A stretch of 64,000 nt of DNA from Yponomeuta sedellus (Eukaryota; Arthropoda; Insecta; Lepidoptera; Yponomeutidae): NCBI GenBank assembly GCA_934045075.1, contig OW203726.1, positions 25,039,693-25,103,692 on the forward strand, given 5' to 3'. Made by a program: the position numbers and the translations under genes. Each line of letters begins with the position of its first letter. The first letter of the stretch is position 1. This document shows positions 1-11,619 of this stretch, piece after piece. The notes beneath the pieces were generated by a model that saw only the letters and a list, made by a program, of their open reading frames with translations, ran no database searches and had not been told where the DNA came from.

Positions 1-57
1 AACTTCAAAATGCATTTAATTTCAGTGTTTAATGTATGGCAATTATAAGCAAGTTGT

Positions 58-250
58 TTGAATGTGTGTCATCAATTCATCATCATTATCAACCATTTGA
101 GGCTCACTGCAGGACAGGACTCCCTGACTGCCTCATGGTTTTCCAAGCCTCCCGGTCTTATACTGTCCGCATCCAGCGACTCCTCGCCACCGACAACCGT
201 AAATGTGTGTTGTAGTTGCTTAAAATTACGTGTGGAATACTGGGTTTTCA
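58..250 (-). repeat. LINE 3'-end fragment, minus strand
   Basis: Read on the minus strand, this ends in CTGCAGTGAGCC followed by an ATGATGATGA-like tail, the usual 3' end of lepidopteran LINE copies. A related copy lies at 16125-16275 and shares the words CTGGATGCGG and AAAACCA. It is a truncated, decayed fragment and no open frame of useful length remains. Confidence 0.5.
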
Positions 251-259
251 CTTACTGGG

Positions 260-1440
260 TGTGAACTCAAACATGTTCTGGCAGGTCTCTCTTAAGGAGG
301 TGTGTGTTCTTCAGTGGGGCGCATTAAGAATAATTAAAAATGTTACTTGCATAAGTTCTTAGACCAACCATGAAGTCTATCAATTTATTATAGATTCCAC
401 AAGTTTGCTCGTGACCACAAACTAAGCTAAATCATAGCTGATGCTTCCTTGTAAATATAAATGAACGGTCCTTTAATTATCAGTTACATGATTTATTGTA
501 ATTGCTTATGTGTATTGCGAATGCACTTCTTATTTTCCGGTTTCTTAAATCCAAGTCTCAGTTGTAGGAATTTTAAAGTAGTGTTAGAATTGTCCACAGC
601 AGATACTACATAAGTAAAGATAACTTCACACCATGGTGCCACATAGTCGTCAATGTATTGAAACTTCAAAGATTTGTGCTCTTGGTGACGAGACTTTCAT
701 TCAAACGCTTGGCGCCGCCGACTACCTTACAGGGAGTAAAGGCGTATTTACATTATTCCTCCCACAAAAGAGTCCTCTCACTTAGGCTGCGCGTCACGTG
801 CGGCCAAACTCAGGACCGTTACCATCGGCCAGCGGGTTGAATAGCACACGCCGCCGCCGCAGACAATGTCCACAATACACGGAGTCTCCCGTCTGAGAAA
901 ACCTTCCACTGGCCAACAATGATGGCGACGACCGCCGTTGCGACGCCATCAGCCCCGCATTCTCAACCTTATTCCCAGCCACTAGATGTCACGTACGAGG
1001 CACTTGGTGTAGTATGCGCGTCACGCAGGCGGTGGCGACGGTGGTAGCAGCCAGATTCCCATGCATGTCTGCGACACACACATCACTCACGGAACAATAC
1101 GACCCGTGTGGCTCGGACAAATTGTATTGGAGACTTTCACACCTTCGCTCTACAAGCGGGATAATAGCCGGTGTATCTGTAGCAGGTGGTTTGTTTGGTG
1201 TCAAATAGAGGCAATATAGAAAATGCTCGCCAACCGAGAAGGGAAACTTCTCATCACGGCCACCTTCGTGCGTGGTATCCGGGTACTAGTCGTGGTTTAC
1301 GTGGTGAGCAAGCTTTCTTTTGCTTCGAAGACTTACTTGAAGAAACGCCTGAGTCTCGGAGGGAAACAAGGCTTACCACTTGTAACGAATCTGATACAAA
1401 ATATTTCGTTCGACGGAGATCTTTAGGTTGTATACCTACC
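260..1440. other. No recognisable gene; moderately GC-rich from about 640
   Basis: I see no repeat family or protein signature here. Overlapping open frames on both strands between 1186 and 1566 show no domain and no consistent codon bias. Read on the minus strand, a GTAAGC donor-like word follows a short open stretch near 1375, but this is too weak to call an exon. Confidence 0.4.
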
Positions 1441-1461
1441 ATACTATTCCTAATCCTTTTT

Positions 1462-1541
1462 TCATGTAGCTGCTATGGTTGTGGCAAAGGCCTCCTCCAA
1501 TTCAGTCCAGTGTTTTCTGTCCTGGGCCACCTCAGACCACT
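1462..1541 (-). pseudogene. LINE reverse transcriptase C-terminal remnant
   Basis: The minus strand encodes WSEVAQDRKHWTELEEAFAT and then a stop at 1462-1464. The pattern AQDR-x-x-W-x-x-L-x-E-A is the familiar extreme C-terminus of arthropod non-LTR endonuclease/reverse transcriptase polyproteins. A stop codon lies directly upstream in the same frame, so this is a broken remnant. DNA up to about 1690 probably belongs to the same decayed element. Confidence 0.65.
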
Positions 1542-1689
1542 AAAATTTCTAATCCTAAATGGGTAAAATACTAACCCATCTTAAAATGATGTCCCAGATA
1601 CTATGGTGTCACTGCCTATAACTAGAGTAGGCAGGAGTTGCCATTACTTGCTGCATCCAGTGTCATGTGTTAAATAAGATATTTGTAAG

Positions 1690-2410
1690 TGATTTTATGT
1701 CGTCTCACATGTTGTACGATTTTTTTTTATTTAAATAGATTTCTGATTAATCAGGTTACCTATAGTTAGTAGTTTTCGGTGCTTGGTAAACTATTTGCTA
1801 TACGGCATCGGTGGATAAATAAAACTTTTGAACTATATTTACTTGAGAAACTGCCGAAACGTCGGAAAATCCGTGTAAAAACAGTTTTTATTATATTTAC
1901 TTCATTACCAACGCTTTCCCATTTCCGAAATGTCACGCTGGTGTTAGTAAGTAGTAGTGCAAAAATGAGTCATAATCCAATTTTACCCTTCAAGCAATGA
2001 TAACAATCCCAAAACTCAGCTGGAACAAGAAATCTCAGGGCTAGAGCCTTGACAGCGCCAACTGTTGCCGATATCTCCCCGCGTAGGCCCGCGCCGAGCC
2101 AACGCAACGCGAGCGCGCGTTGCGTCATGCGCCAGATACGAAGAGTACCTAGCTGCAGCTCGCCTACCGACTACCAGGGCTGAAGGATCAGGTCAAGGTG
2201 CAAATCCTAGTTTCAAAATTCGTCATAGTCTGAAGATGCTGGGACAGAAGGTGTACCCAGTGGCTACGAGGTTGCTTTAATGAGGAAAATACTTAACATT
2301 AGTTGCAAACAGGCGCCAGCTTCTATTTCTTTTTCTTGCTGTAAATATATACATTTCATAGTTAATAAAGAAATGCACTATCTCTATCACTTTTTACTAT
2401 CAGACTGCGT
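1690..2410. other. Partial foldback-family sequence and unassigned DNA
   Basis: At about 1850-1890 the words CCGAAACGTCGGAAAA and AAAACAGTTTTTATTAT match one arm of the foldback elements at 52445 and 58706. A CpG-rich patch follows at 2060-2160. Nothing coding is recognised. Confidence 0.4.
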
Positions 2411-2417
2411 AACAAAC

Positions 2418-2923
2418 TTCTGCAACCTATTTTTAAAAACCTATTTAGAGGCTAAAAATTTCACCCATGCCGGGATTCGAACCCGCAACCTCTGGCTATC
2501 CGTGCCAGCGCTCTACCAATTGAGCCAATGGGCGACTCACGGCATCAGTCAAATTTCGAACCTCTTTACACTATTCTCTGTATTACGTACAGGCAGCGAC
2601 ATCTGACTTAAGCAAATTGCATTACTTACAGCCCCGACTACCTACTTTGCAGTTAGGTTTAACATCGGAACGATATCACAGTACCCACATGATTATACTA
2701 TTTTTATTTTTAATGCACTAACCCGTGCTAAGGAACAAATTTAAAAACCTATTTAGAGGCTAAAAATTTCACCCATGCCGGGATTCGAACCCGCAACCTC
2801 TGGCTATCCGTGCCAGCGTTGGCATGGGTGAAATTTTTAGCCTCTAAATAGGTTTTTAAATTTGTTCCTTAGCACGGGTTAGTGCATTAAAAATAAAAAT
2901 AGTATAATTCTGCAAACTATTTT
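2418..2923 (+). mobile_element. T-element 1: tRNA-derived foldback retroelement with target duplication
   Basis: The element lies between copies of TTCTGCAACCTATTTT (2418-2433) and TTCTGCAAACTATTTT (2908-2923), a 16-bp target duplication with one mismatch. Inside, a minus-oriented tRNA-like module (2462-2533) is followed by a second, truncated minus-oriented unit and then a plus-oriented 3' segment. The segments 2692-2779 and 2821-2908 form an 88-nt inverted repeat around a 41-nt spacer. The left end is the inverted 3' segment and the right end is AAAAATAAAAATAGT-like, as in the other copies. Confidence 0.75.
2462..2533 (-). repeat. tRNA-like module of T-element 1
   Basis: On the minus strand there is a box A match (TGGCTCAATTGG) and a perfect box B (GGTTCGAATCC), with a short variable arm. 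It is not a sound tRNA. The anticodon loop reads ACGGATA, so position 33 is C rather than U, and the T stem and acceptor stem each carry a mismatch. It is best read as an internal RNA polymerase III promoter of a SINE. Confidence 0.7.
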
Positions 2924-2939
2924 AGTTTTTTGAATTTTG

Positions 2940-3175
2940 AAGTCCTTTTAAGGTTCCCTACCCAAATGGTAAAAGATTTCACTGTTCGTCTTTTTGTCTT
3001 TCACCAGGCTGTATCTCATGAACCGTGATACCTAGACAGTTGAAATTTTCACATATCATGTACTTCGGTGGCCGCTATTATAACAAAAACGAAAAACAGA
3101 ATAAAATGAATGTTTAAGTACAGCTCCCATGCAACAAACGAGACTTTTTGCTGTTTTTTGTTCGATATTAATAAC
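2940..3175 (+). repeat. Dispersed lepidopteran repeat containing the CATGAACCGTGAT motif
   Basis: The stretch contains GGTTCCCTACCCAAATGG, CACCAGGCTGTATCTCATG and AACCGTGATACCTAGACAG, words I associate with a common insect dispersed repeat. It carries no ORF. The identification is from memory of the family, and the boundaries are approximate. Confidence 0.45.
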
Positions 3176-4490
3176 TTATTCAGTTCAAAACTGAATAGTT
3201 AAAATTTAATGAAAGAAATTAAGGCAATCTCTTATACAACAAATGTTATTCTTGCCGTTTTTTTCGATCTTTGTGTCTTTGCGAACTCACTCTTGTTCGT
3301 TTTTTTCCTAATATATTCCAATTTCATATTTGATCACCTTTTCAGCTAAATATTTTTTATCTCGGAAAAAACCATTGTTACAAACATTAAGCAAGTACCA
3401 CCGAGTGTCATTAAACTTCGTTGATAAATACTCACGCGTGTGTCCGATGTCGTTGCACCACGTGATCCCGGAGGGCTGGCCTTGAAGCGGAGAGGCTCCA
3501 GGCCATTAATATTCGGTTCATCTCCGGTAAAGGAAGTTAAATAGTGGTGTATTTGTATTCATTAGCCGGCGCGCGCCTGTGAGACGAATAGCGAGCGCTG
3601 CGGCCTCGGCTCCGCTCCACTGCTGCGCTGACCAGGTACAGTCGACAGCACATTGACCTTTACACTAGGTATCTGAATGCTACTGCACTTGATAATAACC
3701 AATTTCCAATTGGCATTTGTTTTACGTAATGAGATGATTTATACAGCGTCAAGTGGCGCCTTCACTAACCCTAGGTGAGTCAAGGAACGCAGTGTCTGAG
3801 ATATTGTTTTAGATGAAGACAGCTTAATCGACCGACAAGAAATAGAAGTCGGTACGCTGCGGGTCATGAGGAAGATTGTAAGACGGAGTTCCGCAAATTT
3901 GTGCCTTGATACTCTGGTGTACCGTGGTTGACGTACCCTGAAAAAATCGGTTTTAGGTATTAGGTTTGGTCTAGATTCTAGATGGCTCTCGACCCCAGAA
4001 CTAAAATATAGCCTGTAGATCTTAAGTCTTTACCGATGTGGCGAACTGAATCTTATATGTTTTAAACGACCAAGAATATTACTTTCTTAGAATTGCTAGT
4101 TTTAAATTCAACTATCGGTGTGCATTCAAGTGATGACTTACACCAATTTAATCAAAAATGCATTATTTTTCCAAGACTCAAAACCCAATGTTTCTTCTCC
4201 AGGACCAGAAACCTGGCCTATTTTCCGTGTCGCGCGCTACACTGCGCCTGCGCACCGGCGGCAGCGTCGCATTATGCGCGCGAGTAGCATTTGTCCGCAT
4301 TAGACACGCCGCGAACACCAGACATACTTGTGGAGACATAACTCACGGAGGAGGACTAACCTCGGCTAATGGTGCGTTTAGACCAACCGAACGAATGCAA
4401 ACAAATCATTCTACAAAGTCACCGAACGGCCGGCGGCCCCTGTTTGCGTTTTACTGACTTTTCAGTAATACGAGATTAATGAAGTTTAAT
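3176..4490. other. No gene; two CpG-rich islands
   Basis: GC-rich islands at about 3440-3620 and 4230-4330 sit in AT-rich DNA. At 3734 a short ATG frame runs into GTGAGT at 3775, without clear codon bias. The second island carries CTGCGCCTGCGCAC, resembling an NRF1/Ewg-type site. No repeat family is recognised. Confidence 0.35.
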
Positions 4491-4492
4491 GA

Positions 4493-4690
4493 ACCCTTCG
4501 TATGCCCCCACTGTTGGGGCACGGGTCTCTTCCTGCATCGCAGGAAGGTTAGGCCATACTCCACCACGGAGGCCAAGTCCGGGTTGGTGGAGGATTGTAA
4601 GACAGTAGCGGGCCTTACTGTCAGAAGTTATCAAGCCGCCCATAAGGAATCTGACATGGCTGAACGACTGCTATTACGTGACAGGTTTTT
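4493..4690 (-). repeat. SINE-A 3' part, minus strand
   Basis: This is a truncated copy of the family seen nearly complete at 45803-46160. Its 3' end reads, on the minus strand, CCCCAACAGTGGGGGCATAC. The outer part (GGAAGAGACCCGTGCCCC) is retained and the 5' half is lost, the usual pattern of 5' truncation in retrotransposed copies. Confidence 0.6.
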
Positions 4691-7600
4691 TATTTTGTTT
4701 TATTTATTTAAAAAGTAAACTTATAGGTTACAGAAGCAGATTAAAAAACATAATCAATCTAAAACTAGGCTGTAAACTGCTTTTTAGTTTACACAACATG
4801 ATAATTTTAATTAAAATATTATACATAATTAGTATCAGGATTAAACATTTTAAACACAAACATCACTTGGATTCATTGATACGTCAACTTTTGTTCGGTT
4901 AGTCTGGACCCAGCAAACGCACAGCACAAGAAAACGAGGCACGCATTGGAAAAAGTCACTACGACAGTAGCGCTATTTGGTAGAATGGATCCTGATTGTT
5001 TTGTATCGAATGAAAAGCAAAAATTGATGAGATTTCCAACAATATCATCAATTTTTGTTTTTCTTTAGATGGAACAATTTTCTAGGTTTGAGGTAGGTCC
5101 ATGGAACGAATGAAAAACTGGATATGATCAGAAGTCACACTCAGATAATTAAAAGTTTGAAAATATGAATCATACGGTATATATTAGTACGGACTGGTGT
5201 TTTTAATATGGCTGGGATAGAACAAAATACACTTCAACAAAAACTGCCTATTGGTATCATCTAAATCGATGATCATTTATCACAATTCTGATATATGGGT
5301 AGACAGGAAAGCTCTTTGTATCCCCATCAAGGAAACCCAAATCACAGTCACGAGACAAATGAGCCCCGGCGAAGCTTTTCCTCAAACCGCAAGCCGAACT
5401 AAACAGGCATGGTTAATGAACGAGCACGTGCATCGGCAGTAAGCCCCCTCGCGGGACCGCGGCGAATCGCGATGACGTCTCATTCGTGCGATTTATTCGC
5501 GTACAGACCAAGTCTATTTATTACATCACAACCCACCCACCGTAAGATGACAAACTTCATAACATGAAAAATGTAATACATCCACCATAATACCATCCCT
5601 TGCGTGGTGGTATAGTAACCAAACAAACACCTCATTCACATGGAAGTACAGACATACTGCCATTAATCCCACAAGCACCATGCGGTTAGTTAATGCACCT
5701 CCCACTTTTTCTGCTTGAAAATTGCTTGGGATTTTTGGCGGAATTTACCAAAGTAATTTTCAAATTTTAATGATTATTATGGATTTTCGCAAAGTAACGC
5801 CTGATTCATACAGTACTGTGGCTATTTGTACCGCTAGCTAAACCAGCGATGAAGTAATGCGATTTCATGCATGAAGATTTCAGATTACCTATATTGAAAA
5901 GTGATAGCACACACACCGCACGAGTAAAGTGATAACGGACTGTAAAGCAAGTAAACAACCCACTTTCTACGGAACTCTACACTACACTACGGGCCAACAC
6001 GCACTTGATCGGTTTTCTATAGATCTATAGGGCGATGAAATATGACAATTCTTTGATACAACTTACTTCTTCGTCTTGTGGTGCCATCTCCTATTGGCCA
6101 CTATAACCCGTGATGAGGCGACTAGGAGCAATTGATGGTGCCGTTCTGAAACTATATAGTCAAGTTTTGCAGCCAGTGAGTACATCTACGGCCAGATCTT
6201 CTGCTGTATGGATTTTTCCCTGCAGAATGAATTGAAGGAGATCGCATTTCGCTATTAATTGTTGGAATGCTTCGTACGGAGACGTGTGGTTCGCAAAGTC
6301 ATCGTTTTCCCGGGCTGAGACTCCGCATTAGGGTTGTGCGGACGCGTCCGTGACGCAAGAGTCGCGACCGCCGCCGCTGCCCGCACAATGCCGCGTAACG
6401 CACCGTGTCGCGCGATTTCGACACGCGTTCATTTTTCATCCACGCGTCACGAGATTTCCAAGTTTGAGCTGCGATTTTACGCTGATCGCTGGGATTTAAC
6501 GAGGGTGTTAGCGTCAATCAATAAAAATTATCCGTTGGCGCTGCGACATAAAACTTCAATCATCTTTAGGAGTGCTACAAGAAAATCGAAGCCAAGCTAA
6601 CTTGAATCCATACACAATTTTGAAACTTCATTTTAAGTATGCATTTATTTCGAACATCACCATATTTATCATCGTCCTGGCGGGACAGGCGACAAAACGC
6701 CGCTTACACACGATGATGTTAAACAAATGCGGGCCGACGCACCAACGCGTCTGATTAATGGATTCGCGCGGCCGAGATGCGCGTATCATCAACAGTTGCA
6801 TTGCTATACGACTGCAGTAGTGCTTTCTGCGTTCGTGATGGACGTCCCTGATTAGTGCCACAAAATAGCGCAATCGATATTCGTTTGAATAATTACCAGT
6901 AGCCATGACGATAAGATTGATTTTAGTTGTACAAAGGTTTTGTAGTAATAGTAACGTGTTGTCCTTTTGAAACGTTTAAGCGAGGGTCACCTTGCGAACT
7001 CCTACAGTTGGCTGGAGAAAAATGTTAATCAAAATATTTAAATAAAATAAGTACCTCAATTTCATTGACTGTTTATTTGGAGTGTGATTTCTTATTATTG
7101 GTCCTCAAAACTCGTTGTCCACGGTGAGACCGAATTCAATGTATCGAAACGTGAGAAAGTCAAGATAATGGTCAAAAAGTCTTTCGATATTGCATGAATT
7201 AAGGGTGTTTGTTATGCAAATAGTCCCAACAAAAATAGATAATAACTGGGAAATGTCGGAGCATCAGAATTTTGATTTACTTTAAATTATTCAAATTCTG
7301 GTGTGATCGCAGTATAACTATGAGAAATTATTCTGATCTGAGTGTACTTGCCTAAAACCTGTTTTGAAATTTTGGGGTGGTTTTGATAGCTCCCCTTTTA
7401 AAGCTATTGTCCAGCCAGCCTCCCAGTGTACCCGCGTGGTGTTACGCCAAACAACTACGATGAAATCAACATTTATGAAGTCTAATAATAAATCAACTTG
7501 GTCAACCCGCAAACGTCTGAATCTAGTTTGTCTGTTAGCAATTAAAACCACTTTGCAAGTATTCTAATATATACCTTTTACGTTTCTTAAACTAATAGTC

Positions 7601-7719
7601 AATTTAGTTGATAAACGACGTTGAAGAAAACGACCCGAAAAAAATTAATTAACGTATAGCACCAAATATATCGCAAAATCGTAAAATATTCCGTTACATA
7701 TGCAAAGATCGTCCTTGGT

Positions 7720-7734
7720 GCGGCCGCCATGTTG
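7720..7734 (-). promoter_or_regulatory. YY1/Pho-type motif
   Basis: GCGGCCGCCATGTTG contains the reverse complement of the extended YY1/Pleiohomeotic site CAANATGGCGGC. A second good match lies about 610 bp downstream. A single motif is weak evidence of function. Confidence 0.35.
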
Positions 7735-8329
7735 ACGCGTCATTCGTTTAAATATGCGCGCGGCAACTTCTTAGTCTTCTTACCTCTCTCTTCACAATCA
7801 AAAGTCAACGAGCAAGCCCACCAGGCCAACATTTTGCTAGCGGAAACCAAGCCTAGGCTCTTAAAATAGAAGAACAAGCACATGCGTCCAAGTAAGCGCA
7901 GGTGCTTCCTATTCAAATATGAGGTTTTGTTTTTCCAATTGACCTCGCTTTGCACATTCAATGTCCATCCGACCTTACCGCAGGCGGTGTTACCATCCTT
8001 CCTGCTACAAATTTAATATTCCTGGTACAGTTGCGCCAGTGTTGTCAACCGCTATGCTTCTGCCAACAGATTGAAGTATGAACAAAGCGATGACCGCTCT
8101 GGGCTCACGTTGATCTCGATCAGCGCGCCGTGAAAACCCGCGAACACGGCGCGTGCGATGATCGCTCTGTTAAGCTCTAGATAAATGTACTTTTTAATCC
8201 ACTTACGCGATCGCGTCGAGTGTAATTTGTGTGCTGATAAATGCACAGTTTAGTGATCGACATACGAGATTATCAAAACGTTCGGGCAACTTTGTAGCTT
8301 CAATCAATATCGCTATCAGCAATGCATGA

Positions 8330-8344
8330 GCGCCGCCATCTTTG
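8330..8344 (-). promoter_or_regulatory. YY1/Pho-type motif
   Basis: GCGCCGCCATCTTTG matches the YY1/Pleiohomeotic core with its flanking bases. It lies at the edge of a CpG-rich island with no ORF. Confidence 0.35.
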
Positions 8345-9309
8345 TCCTCCCGCGCTCGCGCCGCCGCTTTCAAATGCTAATCCCGCATTATGACACTGGG
8401 CTTACTAAATACTTGACTCGGCTGCATTTAACACATGCAAATCGTTCATTGATAAACAAATTATATTTTTATTGCTCATTGTAGTGCGTGGTCAGTGACC
8501 GCAGTTTTTACACGTTAGGTGTCACTACACACATTGTCATGCTAATGCTGGAAGTAAACAAATGGAGATTTATATCGATCTTTTCAACTACATCCGTTCA
8601 TCCCCTGTATTATGTAATAGGTGACTTATCAATATGTGGGTAACGAGGTGCTTCGTACGTATTTCGAGCGTCGTCGGAGTTTGAGTGACATTTGCACAAC
8701 TGCGAGACGACTGTTGACGCCTCATTTGGCGAAGCAAATTCTGCGATTCGACACAACACCTACATGCTTGTTGTTTAACGACTATAATATATGCTAATAT
8801 TCCTACCTATTTCATTCTCCGATAGAAAGACACAGAAAGCCGTCTTGCGTCACTGCTTCGAGACGACCTTGTATTACTACACGCATCCTCGTACTAGTCT
8901 CTACGAGCTTCTGTGTTGGGTTTATTTAGTGCTTGTAGGTACTCTCGTACCTGAATGTTGTCGCAGCATACAACACACTCGAATTAACTAAATCACTCGC
9001 AAACACGGGCAGTAACGAGCGAGCGATGATATCTACTGCGCTGAGTCCACTCGACGTTAGCGCTAGTAATAGTGATGGTGCCCAACTTCATTACAATTCT
9101 TCAGCTAGTTATGAAGTACTTACGCAACTGTAAATATCTAGTAATTGAAGTTGCTCGTTTAGCAAATACCAGGTAGATGTTTTGTAAAGCTTGTGTGAGT
9201 AAAGCTTTAACTGTACCTATTATATTTCACATCGTTATCTTATCACGAAGAACAGACAGAAGTCTGCTCCTCGCTCTGATATACTCGTATATCGGTATCA
9301 CGTTACTTT

Positions 9310-9649
9310 ATCAACCCTAGTATGTCCCCACTGCTGGGGTACGGGTCTCTTCCTGCACCGCAGGAAGGATAGGCCGTACTCCACCACGGGGGCCAAGTCT
9401 GAGTTAGTGGAGGAGTGTAAAACAGTGGCGAGCCTTACTGTCAGAAGTTATCAAGCCGCCCTAAAGCCTCTGATATGGCTTAAAGACTGCGATTACATGA
9501 CAGCCGGCACCAACGGCTTAGCGTGTCTTGCGAAGAACGGAAACGCTCGGAAAAATGCCACTAGAGGTAGTCACGGGACGGTCACCCATCCTGCACCTGA
9601 CCGCGCCAGTTGTTGCTTAACGCAAGTGACACTCGGTTCGCCACGAACG

Positions 9650-9650
<1 letters not shown>
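9310..9650 (-). repeat. SINE-A copy, nearly full length, minus strand
   Basis: It aligns along almost its whole length with the copy at 45803-46160. On the minus strand the 3' end is CCCCAGCAGTGGGGACATAC and the internal words GCCGGTGCTGTCATGTAAT-like and TTCCGAGCG recur. The 5' end is lost at about 9650, immediately beside an AT dinucleotide tract. Confidence 0.65.

Positions 9651-9651
<1 letters not shown>

Positions 9652-9714
<63 letters not shown>
9652..9714. repeat. (AT)n microsatellite
   Basis: About 60 bp of nearly perfect AT dinucleotide repeat. It abuts the truncated 5' edge of the SINE-A copy. An open frame running through it encodes only alternating Tyr and Ile and is an artefact. 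Confidence 0.95.
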
Positions 9715-9718
<4 letters not shown>

Positions 9719-9744
9719 TTTTGCTATAATATTTTTGGTTATTC

Positions 9745-10153
9745 AGTCTTATTATTATTATTATTAATACGTTTATTGCATATAAGTAAAAAAATACAAT
9801 GGCAATGTGGCGGACTTAATGCTATAAGCATTTTCTACCAGTCAAACACACATGGTGCAAGAGATTAAATGGTTAAATGGTAGGCATTCGAAACAAAACG
9901 GAAGAGATACTTAGTTAAAACTAGATAAGCTGACAAGTACTCAATAAGTAGGTACATATAATATATAAGTAAGTAAATATACACTATATTCTTATAATAG
10001 ATAATGATTATATTTAAAAATAGATAATATATATATAAAAATATATATACTAATAACTATCACAACATAGATATTATAAATATATATTAAAAAGGAAGTA
10101 AGACAGTAGTAAGATTGTAATAACACACAGCTGGGATCCTCCTCGGGAGGGGA
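9745..10153 (-). mobile_element. LINE 3' untranslated region with (TAA)n tail, minus strand
   Basis: Read on the minus strand, the stretch after the RT stop at 10154 ends in CTTATATGCAATAAACG followed by ATTAATAATAATAATAATA. That is a polyadenylation signal and a simple-repeat tail of the kind used by Jockey/CR1-like LINEs. The UTR is very AT-rich. Confidence 0.6.
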
Positions 10154-10299
10154 TCAGGGGATCTCGGGATAACACATGTCGAGGAAGTGTTTGCGGACAA
10201 GGGCTTTGAAAGCATTCCGAGATGGGGCTTTGCGAATGCTTTCAGGAAGGGAGTTCCAGTCTTCGTTGCTTCTGACATCTATATTTTCATCGCTAAATC
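10154..10299 (-). pseudogene. LINE reverse transcriptase C-terminal fragment
   Basis: The minus strand encodes GFSDENIDVRSNEDWNSLP and then SIRKAPSRNAFKALVRKHFL before a stop at 10154-10156. The W-N-S-L-P-x-x-I-R motif followed by F-K-x-L-V-R-K-H-F is the characteristic C-terminus of CR1/Jockey-type reverse transcriptases. A stop lies upstream in frame, so only the last 45 or so residues remain, the expected result of 5' truncation. The 3' UTR and tail follow directly. Confidence 0.75.
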
Positions 10300-11108
10300 C
10301 ATAATATCAATCTTCTATCTTCTCTAGAATTTCGTCGTAAGAGAGTTTGCCTGTAAAAAACATGAAATGGCTCGACAAATATTTGATTAACAAATCAAAA
10401 TCCTCGGGACAATAAAGAGGGTGTCACATTAATCCAGGACACCCTCCAAAGAATAGCTCATCAGAGAGAGACGCGAGGGCCATAACCAAGTTACGGGTAA
10501 CTCAATTGGCACCGCACCTCACCGCAACTGCGGTGCAGCGGTGCAGGACTCCGGGCTTTAGGTTTTTTGTTGTGGCTTTAGTTATTGATACGATGGACTT
10601 TCGGACGCAACACTCATTAGTAAAGTTGACGTAATGAACGAAACAGGATCAAACAAGAACCAAAATTGTGGAGCAACGCAAAGGCAAAGTTGTTTGCTGA
10701 TTTGATCATTTTACTATAAAGTTTGTAACGGTGCAGACCTCTTCACACCCTTTTTATTTCTTTTTCTATCTATCATTGTCAAATATTTAAATTATTTACG
10801 TCACACATTCTTCGATTTCCCTCATTTTTCATCACTACTACTTTACCCTTTGACCAGATCTGACTATTTTACCTGTTTCTCCGTTTTATTATCAAGTGTT
10901 CTGTTTTAAAATTACCACAAATATCTACAATTAAACAACACCGGAAGTCGTCCTAGAGTTTATTATTATTTATAAAAGTTATACATCGTTCCAAGTTTAT
11001 CTTGTTTTGTATCTTCCAAGAAAATCTTGAATTTACTCCTATTCTGCTTGCGTTGGAGCCCAAAAACAGGCTGTTAGTAAATTAGATTGTATGTATGTAT
11101 GTCCAATT
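10300..11108. other. No gene recognised
   Basis: AT-rich unassigned DNA. A GC-rich imperfect inverted repeat lies near 10510-10550 (CACCGCA ... TGCGGTG). I see no ORF, RNA gene or repeat family. Confidence 0.4.
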
Positions 11109-11216
11109 CGATCCCCAACCCGCATGCCCAGCGTGGGGATTATGGGCATCACCCCCTATGATAGCACAACGTGGCGCTCTTTAGGGCAGGGCTATGTCCT
11201 GCAGCCTGACGATGAT
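11109..11216 (+). repeat. LINE-type 3'-end repeat, 'ATCCCCAACCCGCATG' family
   Basis: It begins ATCCCCAACCCGCATGCCC, contains GTGGGGATTATGGGCAT, and ends in GCCTGACGATGATG. Related copies lie at 32823-32950, 44436-44570 (minus), 61420-61557 and a partial one at 22345-22415. The variable tail (GATGATG or GAAGAAG) marks the 3' end of a retrotransposed element. Confidence 0.65.
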
Positions 11217-11266
11217 GTCCAATTCTATGTTCCCTCATAAGATGGTCAGATTTCCATCGATCGATT

Positions 11267-11308
11267 GCGCAAACAGGCGATATCTCAATCGATACCGCCT
11301 GTTTGCGC
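11267..11308. other. Perfect 13-bp-stem inverted repeat
   Basis: GCGCAAACAGGCG (11267-11279) is exactly inverted at 11296-11308, around a 16-nt loop that itself contains ATCTCAATCGAT. It belongs to no recognised repeat and has no terminator-like T run. Confidence 0.7.
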
Positions 11309-11394
11309 GTGTCTTATTAGGATATATCAAATCAGCCTAATGTTTAAAACAATTAACTAAATGGACAAAAATAAAAAATAACCAACAACACCTC

Positions 11395-11612
11395 TGCTGA
11401 GCATTAATACTAAGCAGGCGAGGTGGTACAATAATGCCGTGCTAGAGTTTCTTCACGATGTTTTCCTTCACAGTTAGCTAGTGGCATTGCTACTATAACT
11501 TCACTAATGTGATTAACTTAGAAAACAATGACATTACTACGTACATGCTGGTATTCGAACCTCCTACCTACCGATTGAGAAGCCGGCTTTCTACCGCTCC
11601 GCTTTCACAGCT
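11395..11612 (-). repeat. SINE-B copy, minus strand
   Basis: On the minus strand a tRNA-like head (box B GGTTCGAATACC near 11555) precedes a body with GTAGCAATGCCACTAGCTAA and GTGAAGGAAAACATCG, shared with the copies at 25727 and 55322. The outer 3' part is lost. Confidence 0.6.
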
Positions 11613-11619
11613 CTCAAAT

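Larger units (their letters stand above)
4700..9305. other. Long repeat-poor stretch with GC-rich, ORF-poor islands
   Basis: No protein-coding signature is visible. CpG-rich islands of 70-330 bp occur near 5430-5500, 6300-6440, 6690-6800, 7710-7980 and 8060-8380, separated by AT-rich DNA. The islands contain no repeat family known to me. Two strong YY1/Pho-type motifs lie at 7720 and 8330. The pattern would fit cis-regulatory or conserved non-coding DNA, which is inference. Confidence 0.35.

Noticed and set aside
1186..1566. 126-codon open frame
   Set aside because: It runs into a minus-strand LINE fragment and has no domain; overlapping frames are open on both strands.
2280..2606. 108-codon plus-strand frame
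   Set aside because: It translates the antisense of a T-element tRNA-like module.
3734..3780. Short ATG frame ending in a GTGAGT donor
   Set aside because: Only 14 codons without consistent third-position bias; expected by chance.
9407..9868. 153-codon open frame
   Set aside because: It crosses a SINE, an AT microsatellite and a LINE 3' UTR; the Tyr-Ile run is translated microsatellite.
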